Origin: Streptomyces sp. GS7
GTDB taxonomy: Bacteria; Actinomycetota; Actinomycetes; Streptomycetales; Streptomycetaceae
Assembly: GCF_009834125.1 (NCBI RefSeq)
Contig: NZ_CP047146.1
Coordinates: forward strand, 3,899,501 to 3,963,500
DNA: 64,000 nucleotides
Direction of reading: 5' to 3'
The first letter of the stretch is position 1. Each line of letters starts with the position of its first letter. Of the stretch, positions 50,927 through 60,012 are shown piece by piece. The notes under the pieces are model-generated. The model was not told the DNA's origin and ran no database searches. It was given only the letters and a program-made list of their open reading frames with translations. The position numbers were made by a program, and so were the translations under genes.

Positions 50927-53900
50927 TCAGCGCGGCACGGGCACGGTCGGGCGCAGCGCGGCCGCCACGCGGCTGAGGAGGTGTTCGACGGGAGGCAGTA
51001 CCCACGGGGACAGCGCGGCGACGCCGACCGCGGCGCCGACCCCCGTCCAGGCCACCGGACCCAGCGGCGTGCATCCGAAGAAGTGGCTGACCACGGGTGT
51101 CTGGACGACACCGGCCAGGACGAGGGCCGAGCCGAAGACGGTCGCCATCACCAGGGGACTGTGCTGCCGGTCCCTGACGGTCTGGGTGAGCTGGGCGCCG
51201 ACCACTCCGCACAGTGCCATGGTGCCGGTGCGCCGGGCCGAGCCCGGGGTGAGCCGGCCGATCAGCCACGCCGTGGCCGCGCCGAGACCGGTGACCAGGC
51301 CGCGCTGGCGGATCTGGTGGGTCAGCGGAGCCCCAAGGGCCGCGATGCCCACCGGGGTGTTGGCCGTGGGGGTCTCCTCGCCCGGCTTCCCGTTCTGCGG
51401 CGTGACGGCCACCGCCATGGCCGGGAACATGTCGGTGAGGAGGTTGACCAGTAGCAACTGCCGTGCGGACAGGGGGGAGACACCGTCGAGCAGCGTGCCG
51501 AGCACGGTGAAGCCGACCTCGCCGAAGTTGCCGCCGATCAGGATGCTGATGGCGTCGCCCACGCTGCGCCACAGGGCCCGGCCCTCGGCGACGGCGTCGA
51601 CGAGGACGGACAGCTCGTCACCGGTCAGGACCAGGTCCGCCGCGTTCCGGGCCGCGGCCGACCCCCGGGCCGCGATGCCGACACCGACGTCCGCGGCACG
51701 GATGGCGGCGGCGTCGTTCGCGCCGTCGCCGACCATGGCCACCACCCGCCCCGCCGCCCGCAGCGCCTCGATGACCTGGAGCTTCTGCTCCGGGGCGACG
51801 CGGGCCACCACACCGCAGTCCCGCAGGAGTTCGGCCCGGCCGGCCCGGTCGAGGGCGGAGAGCTGATCGCCGGTGACCATGGCGACGTCCTCCGGCCAGC
51901 CCAGGGACACCGCCACCGCGCGAGCGGTCTGCGGATGGTCACCGGTGAGCATCACCGGTCGCAGTCCCGCCTGGCGCAGGCCGGCCACCAGGGGAGCGGA
52001 ACTGGCCCGTGGCGTGTCGGCCAGTGCCACGAACCCCAGGAACTCCAGCCCCTGGAGCGGCTTGTCGAGCGCGTCGGGCGCCTCGCCGGGAGGCAGCCGA
52101 CGCCGGGCGACGGCGAGCAGCCGCAAGCCCTCACCGGCCAGGGACTGCGCTCTCTCCTCCGTATCAGGGGGGAGGTCCCGGCAGCACGGCAGGACGACCT
52201 CGGGTGCCCCCTTGACGACCAGTTGCGGTTCGTCATCGGCGCATTGGCCGACGGCGGCCGCATATCCGCGGCTGGCTTCGAAGGGCTGGGCGTCGCTCTG
52301 GACCCACTTCCGGTCGACCGGCGCCGCGGTGAGTACGGCCTCGTCGGTGGCGTGTGCGTGAACGCCCGTCTCATCCGCGTCCGCGCAGGTCCGGGCAGCG
52401 GTCAGCAACACCGCGGCGGGCTCCGGGTCGTCGGTCGTGTAGGCGGCGCCTTGGGTGGTGACCAGGCGCACGACGCGCAGCCTGTTCTCGGTCAGGGTCC
52501 CGGTCTTGTCGAAGCAGATGGTGTCGATGCGGCCCAACGCCTCCAGCGTGCGCGGGGTGCGCACCAGCACCCCGCGCCTGCTGAGCCTGCGTGCCGCGGC
52601 CAGTTGCGCGACCGTCGCCACGAGCGGGAGACCCTCCGGGACCGCCGCCACCGCTACCGCGACGCCGCCGCCGACCGCCTCGCGCACCGGCCTGCCCCGC
52701 AGCAGGGACAGCGCGGTGACCGCCGCGCCGCCGGCGAGGGTGAGCGGCAGCACCCGTTTGGTCAGTTCCTGGAGTCGTGCCTGGACGCCCGCGGCGGAGG
52801 GCGCCCGCGAGGCCAGGGACGCGGCACGCCCCGCCTGCGTCTGGGCGCCGGTCCCCACCACGACGGCACGCCCCCGGCCGGCCACCACCGTCGTGCCCTC
52901 GTGCACCATGCAACTGCGGTCCGCCACGGCTGCGCGCGGAGTGGCGGCCACCTGCTTGCGGGTCGGCAGCGACTCACCGGTCAGGGCGGACTCGTCCACC
53001 TCCAGCTCGGCCGCCTCCAGTAGTCGGGCATCGGCCGGCACCACGTCGCCCGTGACCAGTTCGATCAGATCACCCGGCTCCAGCCGGGCGGCGTCCACGG
53101 TCGCCGTCGCCCCGCTCCGGGGGTCGGTCACACGCCGGACCGTCTGCCGCTGGCCCACCGCGAGCGCCGCCAACGCCCGCTCGGCGCGCAGCCGTTGCAC
53201 CCCGCCCACGAGTGCGTTCATGCCCAACGCACCGGTGACCAGGAGCGCGTCGACGGTGGACCCCAGGAGCGCCGAAGCAGCCGCGCCGACCGCGAGGACA
53301 GGGGTGAGGGGATCGTCGAGCTCCGCGCGCACGGCCGTGAACAGGGACATCGCCAGGCGCGCCGGAGTGAAGACCGGCAACCGGGCCACGGCATCGGCGC
53401 GCGTACGGGCCCTGGACAACGCCGTGGGTGCGGTCCGGGGCCGCGCGGCCAGCCGCGACAGCGCCTCCACGGGGTGCAGGGTGTGCCAGGGCACGCGTGG
53501 CCCGGGGCGGGGCGCCTCGCGGCCGGCGGCACCGTACGCGGCCCGCCAGCCCGTGAACAAGGCCGCGCCGGCAGCGGCGTTGACGGGACTCAGCGCCATC
53601 CCGGCAGGCAGCAGCACACGGCGCGCGGGAGCACCTCCGGTGACCACCAGCAGCCCGGACAGCGCCGCCCCCGACTGGGCGAGGGTCTTGGAGCGGCGAC
53701 CGACGGCGCGCGCGGCGGGAGCGGCGGCCAGCAGACGCCACACCCCCTCCAGCCCGTTCAGCACCAGAACGTCCGCGCCCCAGACCACGGCACTGCGCCC
53801 GTCGGTGACGGACAGGGCGAGATCACCGGCCAGCAGTCCCGCCAGCAGGCGGTGGCCCTCGGCGTCCTCGTGGCGGATTCTGGCGACGGTCAGCACCACC

Positions 53901-55465
53901 CTTCCGTCGTCCCGCAACCCGCGCACCACCTCGGCCAGCGGCCGTTCGGGGGCGACGACGGTGTCCGCCAGGGCGCCGAACTCGCCGAGCGAAGGGTCGT
54001 CCACCATCACCACGCTCAGGCCGGCCCGGCGCGCCGCGTCCAGCACCTCCTCGGCGAGCGGGTCGAGCTCCCACCCGACCCGTACGACGCCGACGTCCTC
54101 CGCGCCCACGGACGCGATCATCGAGCCGGTGCCCGCCGGCTCCTCGCCGGGCGTCGGCCGCAGGTTGACCACCATCCCGTCGACGCCGGCCGTCGCGCCG
54201 CCGGAGCCGTGCAGCGCCGCGGTCGCCGCGTGCCACAGCCGGTCGTGGTCCCACGAGGCCGCGGTGGAACGGACGTCGAGGACGGTGCGACACGTGCCGT
54301 GCAGGGCGCTCGGATGCAGGATCACGGTGTCGACGAGTTCCAGTTGCCGCAGCCGCTCGGTGCTGCGGACCAGCAACCCGTCCTGGGCCAGCGCCATGCC
54401 CAGTGCGGCCGTGAACGACGCGGGCCCGTAGCGTGCCGCCTTGGGCGATCCGGCCAGGGCCGCTTCCGCGGCACCCGCCGGGCTGCGGGTGAACACCAGC
54501 GTGGCGAGCGCGCCCACCAGGCTTCCCGTGACCGCGGTATCGGCATACGCCTGGCCCGGGCTCTGCCGCACCGGCGGCCGCGGCAGCCCGTCCCCGGACA
54601 GACTCGGCCGGTCCGGTACGCACAGGGTGTCGTGTGCGGCGTCGAACGCGGCCGCCCGGACCATCGCCTCCACCAACTGGCCCGTTCGCAGGGCCCCGTC
54701 CAGGACGAGGGCGACCGGCGACTGGCCCAGGCCGTGTGCGGCGGCATTGACCGCCGCCAACACCAGATCGGTCCCTGCCGCACCGAGCCGGTGGCGCAGC
54801 ACGCCACGGACCCGGGAGTCCTCCCGCAGCAGCGCCACCGCCGCGGTGACCGGCCGCGGTGCCTGCCTCAGCCGCATCACCCGCGCCGTCAGCGCCGTGG
54901 CGACGCCCGCCGCGTCACAGACCAGGGCCAGCGCCGTCGCCCGGACATCACCGACGCCCCCCGGGTGTGGTGGGGACGGCTCGTCCCCACCTTCGGAGTG
55001 CTCCAGCCCGTACCCGTCGGCCAACTCCCTCACCCGGCGCTCGACGCCCCCGGCCAGTGCCTCCTCGGCCCGGACCACCAACCTGCCCAGACCGCCGTCC
55101 CAGTAGGCAAGAAGGACGTCCGGGTGCTCCCGCACCGCGGCCGCCACTTTCTCCGCGGCCTTCTCCCGCCCCATGGCATCGGTGGTGCCGGGGCAGGGGC
55201 GCAGGGGCAGCTGCAGCCGGCTTCCGGCGCGCCAGCAACCGTCGTCGGGAGAAAGCGCGCGACGAGCCACCCGGGTCACCCGTACGGCCGTGGCCGATGC
55301 CTCGGCCGTGGCGTTCGCCGCCGTGCGCACACCGACGGCGGCAAGCTCGGCGGCCCCGCGCCGGAGCACGTCGGCGGGGGCCGCGAGATGGCGCACGACC
55401 CGGGTCGGAAAGGCAAGCGCCAGACCCAGACCGGCCGCGGGCAGACGGGTCAGCAAACGCAGCAC
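50927..55465 (-). CDS. Giant cation-transporting P-type ATPase, CtpH/CtpI-like
   Basis: A 1512-aa membrane ATPase from GTG at 55465 (AGGA upstream). The first 600 residues are an actinobacteria-specific N-terminal part with hydrophobic segments and HAD-like sequences. The second half is a full P2-like pump: LTGESLP near 828-834, phosphorylation site CFDKTGTLTEN with Asp near 986, KGAPEVVLPCC (ATP-binding region), and VGDGANDAAAIRAADVGVGI near 1240-1260, then six C-terminal helices (LLLVNLLTDMFPAMAVAV, PLGPVAWTGVGAAVGVAAL). Length and layout match mycobacterial CtpH/CtpI; the ion is not established, though calcium or manganese class pumps are the closest. It converges on the ferredoxin gene. 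Confidence 0.88.
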   Translation of the reverse strand: MLRLLTRLPAAGLGLALAFPTRVVRHLAAPADVLRRGAAELAAVGVRTAANATAEASATAVRVTRVARRALSPDDGCWRAGSRLQLPLRPCPGTTDAMGREKAAEKVAAAVREHPDVLLAYWDGGLGRLVVRAEEALAGGVERRVRELADGYGLEHSEGGDEPSPPHPGGVGDVRATALALVCDAAGVATALTARVMRLRQAPRPVTAAVALLREDSRVRGVLRHRLGAAGTDLVLAAVNAAAHGLGQSPVALVLDGALRTGQLVEAMVRAAAFDAAHDTLCVPDRPSLSGDGLPRPPVRQSPGQAYADTAVTGSLVGALATLVFTRSPAGAAEAALAGSPKAARYGPASFTAALGMALAQDGLLVRSTERLRQLELVDTVILHPSALHGTCRTVLDVRSTAASWDHDRLWHAATAALHGSGGATAGVDGMVVNLRPTPGEEPAGTGSMIASVGAEDVGVVRVGWELDPLAEEVLDAARRAGLSVVMVDDPSLGEFGALADTVVAPERPLAEVVRGLRDDGRVVLTVARIRHEDAEGHRLLAGLLAGDLALSVTDGRSAVVWGADVLVLNGLEGVWRLLAAAPAARAVGRRSKTLAQSGAALSGLLVVTGGAPARRVLLPAGMALSPVNAAAGAALFTGWRAAYGAAGREAPRPGPRVPWHTLHPVEALSRLAARPRTAPTALSRARTRADAVARLPVFTPARLAMSLFTAVRAELDDPLTPVLAVGAAASALLGSTVDALLVTGALGMNALVGGVQRLRAERALAALAVGQRQTVRRVTDPRSGATATVDAARLEPGDLIELVTGDVVPADARLLEAAELEVDESALTGESLPTRKQVAATPRAAVADRSCMVHEGTTVVAGRGRAVVVGTGAQTQAGRAASLASRAPSAAGVQARLQELTKRVLPLTLAGGAAVTALSLLRGRPVREAVGGGVAVAVAAVPEGLPLVATVAQLAAARRLSRRGVLVRTPRTLEALGRIDTICFDKTGTLTENRLRVVRLVTTQGAAYTTDDPEPAAVLLTAARTCADADETGVHAHATDEAVLTAAPVDRKWVQSDAQPFEASRGYAAAVGQCADDEPQLVVKGAPEVVLPCCRDLPPDTEERAQSLAGEGLRLLAVARRRLPPGEAPDALDKPLQGLEFLGFVALADTPRASSAPLVAGLRQAGLRPVMLTGDHPQTARAVAVSLGWPEDVAMVTGDQLSALDRAGRAELLRDCGVVARVAPEQKLQVIEALRAAGRVVAMVGDGANDAAAIRAADVGVGIAARGSAAARNAADLVLTGDELSVLVDAVAEGRALWRSVGDAISILIGGNFGEVGFTVLGTLLDGVSPLSARQLLLVNLLTDMFPAMAVAVTPQNGKPGEETPTANTPVGIAALGAPLTHQIRQRGLVTGLGAATAWLIGRLTPGSARRTGTMALCGVVGAQLTQTVRDRQHSPLVMATVFGSALVLAGVVQTPVVSHFFGCTPLGPVAWTGVGAAVGVAALSPWVLPPVEHLLSRVAAALRPTVPVPR

Positions 55466-56367
55466 CACTGTCCTACTTTCGCGAGAAAGCCACACCGGTC
55501 GCGACCGCGGTACGGGGAGAGAGCTGTGCCCGAGACGGCCGGGCAGCCGACCGTTTGTGCCGGACGGGTCAGCCGGCCACCTGACCCGACGGCGTTTCGG
55601 CGTAGATCGGCACCGTACCTTCGCGCCGGCCACGAACCCGGAGCGATGGGGCCTTCGGCGCGCCCTCCACCCGCTTGGCGGAGGTGGCGGCCGTTGGCGA
55701 ACAGCGCTGTTCACCGGCCGCCGAGCCGTTGCTCCCCACCCCCGTTCCTGCGCTCGGCTGCCTGAGCCCCACCACTGCGGCGCCCACGGTCACCACCAGC
55801 CACCTCCGGCCCTTCGGCCGCGCCCGCCGCGCTGACGATGCCGGAACCCGTGTCCACCACATCCCTGCATCCCTCACGGCCCTGTCCCACGAGGACGACC
55901 GGCGGCTGACGCAGTGGTTCCCCTGCTCGCCTCGTCCGTCGCCGCGCACACATGGTGCGGTTCCTGGCACCGCCCGACCGCGCATGGGTCACGCAGCGGT
56001 GTGCCCACGCTGTCTTCCGCGGGGTGGCAACGGTCTGCCAGGACATCGGGGTGCTTGTGCCGGAGGGGGGCTGGCAGCGGAGAGGGGAGGAGGGGCGGGA
56101 CAGGACGCCGGGGGAGCCGCACGCCGCCAACGAGCGGGCTCTGCCCCGCGCTTCGACGGGGCGTCTGCGTCCCGGACCGGCGGGCGCAGTCTCTTCATGG
56201 CTATTCCATCGGGTGTTTCTACCGTCCTGCCAGACGTGTTCGCGGTGCGCGAGCACTGGGACGCGCACTGCCCTCGGCAGTGGGTGGAGCAGGCCCGGCC
56301 GGCGGCCGATCACTGGCGTCGGCTCACCGCGATGACGTCCGATCCATTCGAAGCGGAGAGGAGAATC
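55466..56367. other. Intergenic region upstream of the CHAP gene
   Basis: 902 bp between divergent genes. The frame of the CHAP gene stays open upstream from about 56197 with coding-like sequence (MAIPSGVSTVLPDVFAVREH, then WVEQARPAADHWRRLTAM), which may be a remnant or a leader ORF of about 57 codons. Nothing else is recognised. Confidence 0.4.
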
Positions 56368-56937
56368 ATGACATCCCGGAAGGCTCGTCACGCGATGGTC
56401 AGGAGCACGGTGGCAGCAGCCCTGGCGGTACCGGCCCTCATGCTGGCCTCAGGCACGGCGTCGGCCACCACCGACGACATCGTCACGGTCGCCAACGCGA
56501 ATCTCGACCACCATGCCTGTGACACGAACAGCGCGGGCGGACAAGGGTACAACTCCAGTTGCACGGGTGCCGGTGGCTCCCCGGAGAACTGGTGCGCCGA
56601 CTTCGCGGCGTGGGTCTGGGCGCAGGCGGGCTACAACGTCAACGGACTGACTCCGGCGGCCGGAAGCTTCGGACAGTACGGTGCCGGACTGCATCCGGAG
56701 CCCCACGTCGGTGACGCAGTCGTCTTCAACTACAACGGCAGCAGCGGACAGGCCGATCACGTTGCCATCGTCACGGCGGTCAATGGCGACGGGACCATCG
56801 AGAGCATAGGCGGCAACGAGGTCACCAACGATCCCGCAACCGCCTCCGCCCACCACGACGGCCCGTACAGCGGGGCGGTGGGCGACAGCTCGTATTGGGG
56901 CATGTCGATCAGCGGTTACGTCTCTCCCACCAACTAG
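56368..56937 (+). CDS. Secreted CHAP-domain peptidoglycan hydrolase
   Basis: A 189-aa exported protein with a signal peptide (STVAAALAVPALMLASGTAS, cleavage near SA-TT). The CHAP domain (cysteine/histidine amidohydrolase/peptidase) covers about 50-185: SPENWCADFAAWVWAQAGYN with the catalytic Cys, then VGDAVVFNYNGSSGQADHVA with the catalytic His and IESIGGNEVTN with the third polar residue. Such enzymes cleave peptidoglycan cross-bridges or amide bonds. GGAGAGGAGAATC precedes the ATG. A hairpin follows. Its own secretion without a wall-binding module suggests a freely diffusing hydrolase. Confidence 0.9.
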   Translation: MTSRKARHAMVRSTVAAALAVPALMLASGTASATTDDIVTVANANLDHHACDTNSAGGQGYNSSCTGAGGSPENWCADFAAWVWAQAGYNVNGLTPAAGSFGQYGAGLHPEPHVGDAVVFNYNGSSGQADHVAIVTAVNGDGTIESIGGNEVTNDPATASAHHDGPYSGAVGDSSYWGMSISGYVSPTN

Positions 56938-56947
56938 CCCCAACGTC

Positions 56948-56986
56948 CCGTAGCGGTTGGCCGGTTCGTCCGGCGGACCGCTACGG
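56948..56986 (+). terminator. Terminator after the CHAP gene
   Basis: 10-bp arms CCGTAGCGGT / ACCGCTACGG with a 19-nt loop that can fold further. Confidence 0.75.
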
Positions 56987-57080
56987 CTCGTGGCGTGGTG
57001 GTGGGCACGCCGCGGGCCTGGTTGTCGCCACAGCTCCCGTCCCCGCCCCTTCGGGCGCTGTGGGTCGATTCGGGGCGCTG

Positions 57081-57126
57081 CCCTGCTTCGCCCCGCCGTG
57101 TCGTTGCCCGGCGGGGCGAAGCAGGG
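57081..57126. terminator. Long perfect hairpin
   Basis: 17-bp perfect arms (57081-57097, CCCTGCTTCGCCCCGCC, and 57110-57126) with a 12-nt loop, between the CHAP terminator and the small-peptide gene. Probably the terminator for minus-strand transcription through the peptide gene. Confidence 0.7.
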
Positions 57127-57358
57127 CCGAAGCGGCTGATGCGGGCCCGGGTCGGCTCACCCCGAGGCGGGAACAGGCTGTGTGCTCGCCGCCGGCGAGC
57201 AACGGTCCCCGTTCGTCCCGGCCTCGGATCGCCGAACTCCCTTACGGCAGCCCAGACTTGTCAGCTACCCCATAGGTCACGCAGGAAGCCGGGTTTCCCC
57301 CTGGCGGCCCGGAATGGTTCCGGGGCCCGGTGACCGAGCACCACGCGAAAGCCGTGCC

Positions 57359-57565
57359 TCAGAGCGCGATCGGGCCCAGGGGGATGTCCGACACGGTGAT
57401 GCCGACGGACTTGATGGAGCCTTCCAGGACCGGCACGCCACCGGGGCCCTGGGTGACCTTCGCGGTCAGGCCGTCCAGGGTGCCGCCGACGGAGAGACCA
57501 CCGGCGATGCCGTCGAGGTCGGCGTCGGCTATCTCGCGGGTCTCAATCGGAGAGGTGTTGCTCAT
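57359..57565 (-). CDS. Small peptide with a double-glycine leader (RiPP-precursor-like)
   Basis: A 68-aa frame from ATG 57565 (AAAGGACG about 10 bases upstream). The N-terminal 23 residues (MSNTSPIETREIADADLDGI then AGG) are acidic and end in a GG site like the leaders of type II RiPPs and bacteriocins. The rest (LSVGGTLDGLTAKVTQGPGG and SVGITVSDIPLGPIAL) is Gly/Val/Ser/Thr-rich and contains no Cys, Trp or aromatic residues. No LanM, YcaO, radical-SAM or C39-ABC gene is adjacent, so processing would need distant enzymes. It may also be a non-modified small protein. Confidence 0.65.
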   Translation of the reverse strand: MSNTSPIETREIADADLDGIAGGLSVGGTLDGLTAKVTQGPGGVPVLEGSIKSVGITVSDIPLGPIAL

Positions 57566-57690
57566 GAGGTTGAGCGTCCTTTCTTCTCTGGGAGTGGGTC
57601 GCAATGCATAACGCACGCACTGCAGCGGGAACCCTTGGTACGAGTCCCGCCATGAGCCTGAGCAAATCACGCCCGCGCGGGTGTGGTGGA

Positions 57691-58038
57691 TCAAACGTCA
57701 CAGCCTTCACGTGCTGTACACATCAACTCTGGAAGCGGAAGGCCGACGTCAGAACCGAACCCTGAACCGACCGAAGGGGCCGTGTCGCGTGGGGACCCTT
57801 CGAGCAACGCGGCGGGCTCACACGGGAGTTCCGGCAGCATCAGGTGCGTGCCGTCGATCCCGGCAACCGTGTCGAGGGGTGGGTGCGATCCAACTCCCTC
57901 AAGTCCCGGGCCAGTCCCCTGGTGTACGCGGCCGTCGATCAGCTCGTCGAGCCGTTCCACGCCGGGCGTCGGCGGGTTGGCGCGGAGTGTCCTGACCATC
58001 ATCAGCGGTCTGTACAGCCGCTGGTGGAGCACGCCCAT
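57691..58038 (-). CDS. Doubtful ORF or gene fragment
   Basis: A 115-aa frame just below the ketopantoate-reductase-like gene. The first 40 codons (MGVLHQRLYRPLMMVRTLRA, then GVERLDELIDGRVHQ) show strong coding bias; after about 57915 the bias fades. It may be the tail of a decayed gene. No family recognised. Confidence 0.3.
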   Translation of the reverse strand: MGVLHQRLYRPLMMVRTLRANPPTPGVERLDELIDGRVHQGTGPGLEGVGSHPPLDTVAGIDGTHLMLPELPCEPAALLEGSPRDTAPSVGSGFGSDVGLPLPELMCTAREGCDV

Positions 58039-58071
58039 CGCCTGGTGCCGAGGGCGGGCCGGGACGTCTGC

Positions 58072-58998
58072 TCAGTCCTTCGGCATTCCGAGTGTGTAGG
58101 GGGCGAGAATGTCGGCGACGGTCTGGTTGCGGGGCGCTGCGATGCCCAGTTCGGCGGCCAGGTCGGCAACGCCGCCGCTGAGCCAGGGGAGTTCCAGGCG
58201 GTTGCCGCGTTCGAGGTCGTGGTGCATGGAGGAGGTCATGTCCGGGGGCAGGGTGTCGACGAAGGCGAGCCGGTCGTCGGGGAGCGTCTCGTCCAGTGCG
58301 ATGCCGGATGCCCGGGCCACGGCCACCGTCTCGGCCATGATGTCGCGGAGCAGGGCGCGGGTGCGCGGGTTGTCCCGGATGGTGCCGACGGGACGGCGCA
58401 CGGCGGCGGTGGTGGCGGACAACCCGACCAGGAAGACGAACTTCTGCCAGATCACCCGGGCGATGTCGTCGCTGATCTCGGCCTCGATGCCGGCGGCGCG
58501 GCAGGCGGCGAGCAGTTCCTCCGCGAGGGGCCGTCGGTCGGGGTGGTACGGGCCGAAGACCATCCTCTGGAGCGTGCCGGTGTGGGCGACGACGCCGGGT
58601 TCCTCGATGTGGGCGGAGATGAAGCAGGCGCCGCCGAGGATGTTCCGCTCGGGGAGGTGGCGGCGCAGCGCGGTGTCCTTGTGCACCCCGTTCTGCAGGG
58701 ACAGTACGGCCGTCCCCTGGTCGGTGAGGGAGCCGAGCTGCGCGGCGGCCTCCTCGGTGTCCCAGAGCTTGACCGCGAGGAGGACGAGGTCGGTGGGGCC
58801 CAGTTCGCCGACGCCCGCCACCGCACGCGCGGATGGCGTGCGGACGTCACCCATCGGGCTGCGGACCAGCAGTCCGCGGCGCTGCAGGGCTTCGAGGTGC
58901 CGGCCGCGGGCGACGAAGGTGACGTCCGCGCCCGCTGCTGCCAGGCGGGCGCCGAAGTACCCGCCGACGCCGCCCGCGCCGAGAACTGCGATACGCAC
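58072..58998 (-). CDS. Ketopantoate reductase-like oxidoreductase (PanE/ApbA family)
   Basis: A 308-aa NADPH-dependent reductase. The start is GTG 58998 with GGAAGGAG upstream. N-terminal dinucleotide fold RIAVLGAGGVGGYFGARLAA at 2-21, then SLQNGVHKDTALRR near 98-111 and FVFLVGLSATTAAVRRPVG near 180-200 (catalytic Lys in WQKFVF), and DMTSSMHHDLERGNRLELPW near 245-264, the substrate-binding block with Ser/Asp/Glu. It could make pantoate or act on another 2-oxo acid in a specialised pathway. It is the last gene of a same-strand set with the aminotransferase. Confidence 0.9.
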   Translation of the reverse strand: MRIAVLGAGGVGGYFGARLAAAGADVTFVARGRHLEALQRRGLLVRSPMGDVRTPSARAVAGVGELGPTDLVLLAVKLWDTEEAAAQLGSLTDQGTAVLSLQNGVHKDTALRRHLPERNILGGACFISAHIEEPGVVAHTGTLQRMVFGPYHPDRRPLAEELLAACRAAGIEAEISDDIARVIWQKFVFLVGLSATTAAVRRPVGTIRDNPRTRALLRDIMAETVAVARASGIALDETLPDDRLAFVDTLPPDMTSSMHHDLERGNRLELPWLSGGVADLAAELGIAAPRNQTVADILAPYTLGMPKD

Positions 58999-59208
58999 GG
59001 TGGTGCTCCTTCCTGTGGGCGGGTGCCCCGCCGGTACGCAACGGTGTGGGCGCCGGTCCCGCGGTGACCGGGGTGCGGGAGTCGGTCGTGCCGCACCCCG
59101 GCGGGTGGTCTCGGGCGGGCACGGGTGACCGGTGGGCCCGGGCCGGGTGCCGCACCGCCGCGCACGCGAACCGGGGCCTTCCGGGCAGTTGTGCCAACCC
59201 ACCGCAGA

Positions 59209-59973
59209 CTACCGCCGGATGCGCCTGCGGATCACGGTCCCCGCCGTCTCCACGGAGTGTTCGGAGGTCCGCCGGTAGGCGAACCAGGGCAGGAAGAACT
59301 GGGTGACCGGGCCGACCATCAGGGCGTACAGCACCGTGCCGACGCCCACGCTGCCGCCGAGGAGCCAGCCCACGCCGAGCACGGTGATCTCGATCAGGGT
59401 GCGGACGAGCCGGATGGAGCGCCCGGTCGCGGCGGACGTGCCGGTCATCAGTCCGTCCCGGGGGCCGGGGCCGAAGCGTGCGCCGACATAGACGGCGACG
59501 GACAGGCCGTTGAGCACCACACACGCGATGAGCAGGCCGACCCGGGCCGCGAGCCCGAGGTGCTGGGGGATGAGCGAGAGGCCCAGGTCGGACGAGGATC
59601 CCACGACGATGATGTTGGCGACGGTACCCAACGTCGGCTTCTGCTTGAGGGGGATCCACAGCAGGAGCACGAGAACGCCGAGGAGCGCGCTGATCATGCC
59701 GAAGCTCAGGGGGGTGTGGTGCTCCAGCCCCTCGTAGAGGACGCTCCAGGGGTTGACGCCCAGAGAGGTGCGCACCATGGCCGAGAGGCTGAACCCGTAC
59801 AGGGCGAGCCCGACGAGCAGTTGGGGAAAGCGCCGCAGCGGACGCTCACCGAGGGGGGCGTAGCTGAGGGGCGGCAGGGGCGGGCGCGTGCGGGACGCGG
59901 CCCGCTCCTCGTCGCGTTCCTCCTGGCGGCGCCGGAGCCGGTGCTTGTAGGTGTCCGTGATCTCCTGCTCCAC
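59209..59973 (-). CDS. YczE/YyaS/YitT-like membrane protein
   Basis: A 254-aa protein with a charged N-terminus of 45 residues (THKRRLRRRQEERDEERAAS-like basic/acidic stretch) and about five membrane helices. The pattern LVGLALYGFSLSAMVRTSLGVNPW near 55-78 and VYVGARFGPGPRDGLMTG near 160-177 is that of the YczE family, whose molecular role is unknown; a relative is needed for surfactin synthesis in Bacillus. The start GTG at 59973 has GGAGG upstream. It lies 39 bp after the aminotransferase stop, so the two are probably co-transcribed. Confidence 0.82.
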   Translation of the reverse strand: MEQEITDTYKHRLRRRQEERDEERAASRTRPPLPPLSYAPLGERPLRRFPQLLVGLALYGFSLSAMVRTSLGVNPWSVLYEGLEHHTPLSFGMISALLGVLVLLLWIPLKQKPTLGTVANIIVVGSSSDLGLSLIPQHLGLAARVGLLIACVVLNGLSVAVYVGARFGPGPRDGLMTGTSAATGRSIRLVRTLIEITVLGVGWLLGGSVGVGTVLYALMVGPVTQFFLPWFAYRRTSEHSVETAGTVIRRRIRR

Positions 59974-60012
59974 TCCAGTCGCCTCCGGTGGGTGTGCCTG
60001 CCTCACTGTGTG

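Larger units (their letters stand above)
56938..57358. other. Gap between convergent genes with two hairpins
   Basis: 421 bp. It has two strong inverted repeats (56948-56986 and 57081-57126) and no supported gene. Confidence 0.45.

Noticed and set aside
53195..55765. 856-aa plus-strand ORF opposite the giant ATPase
   Set aside because: Arg/His/Gly-rich without domains; shadow of the ATPase gene.
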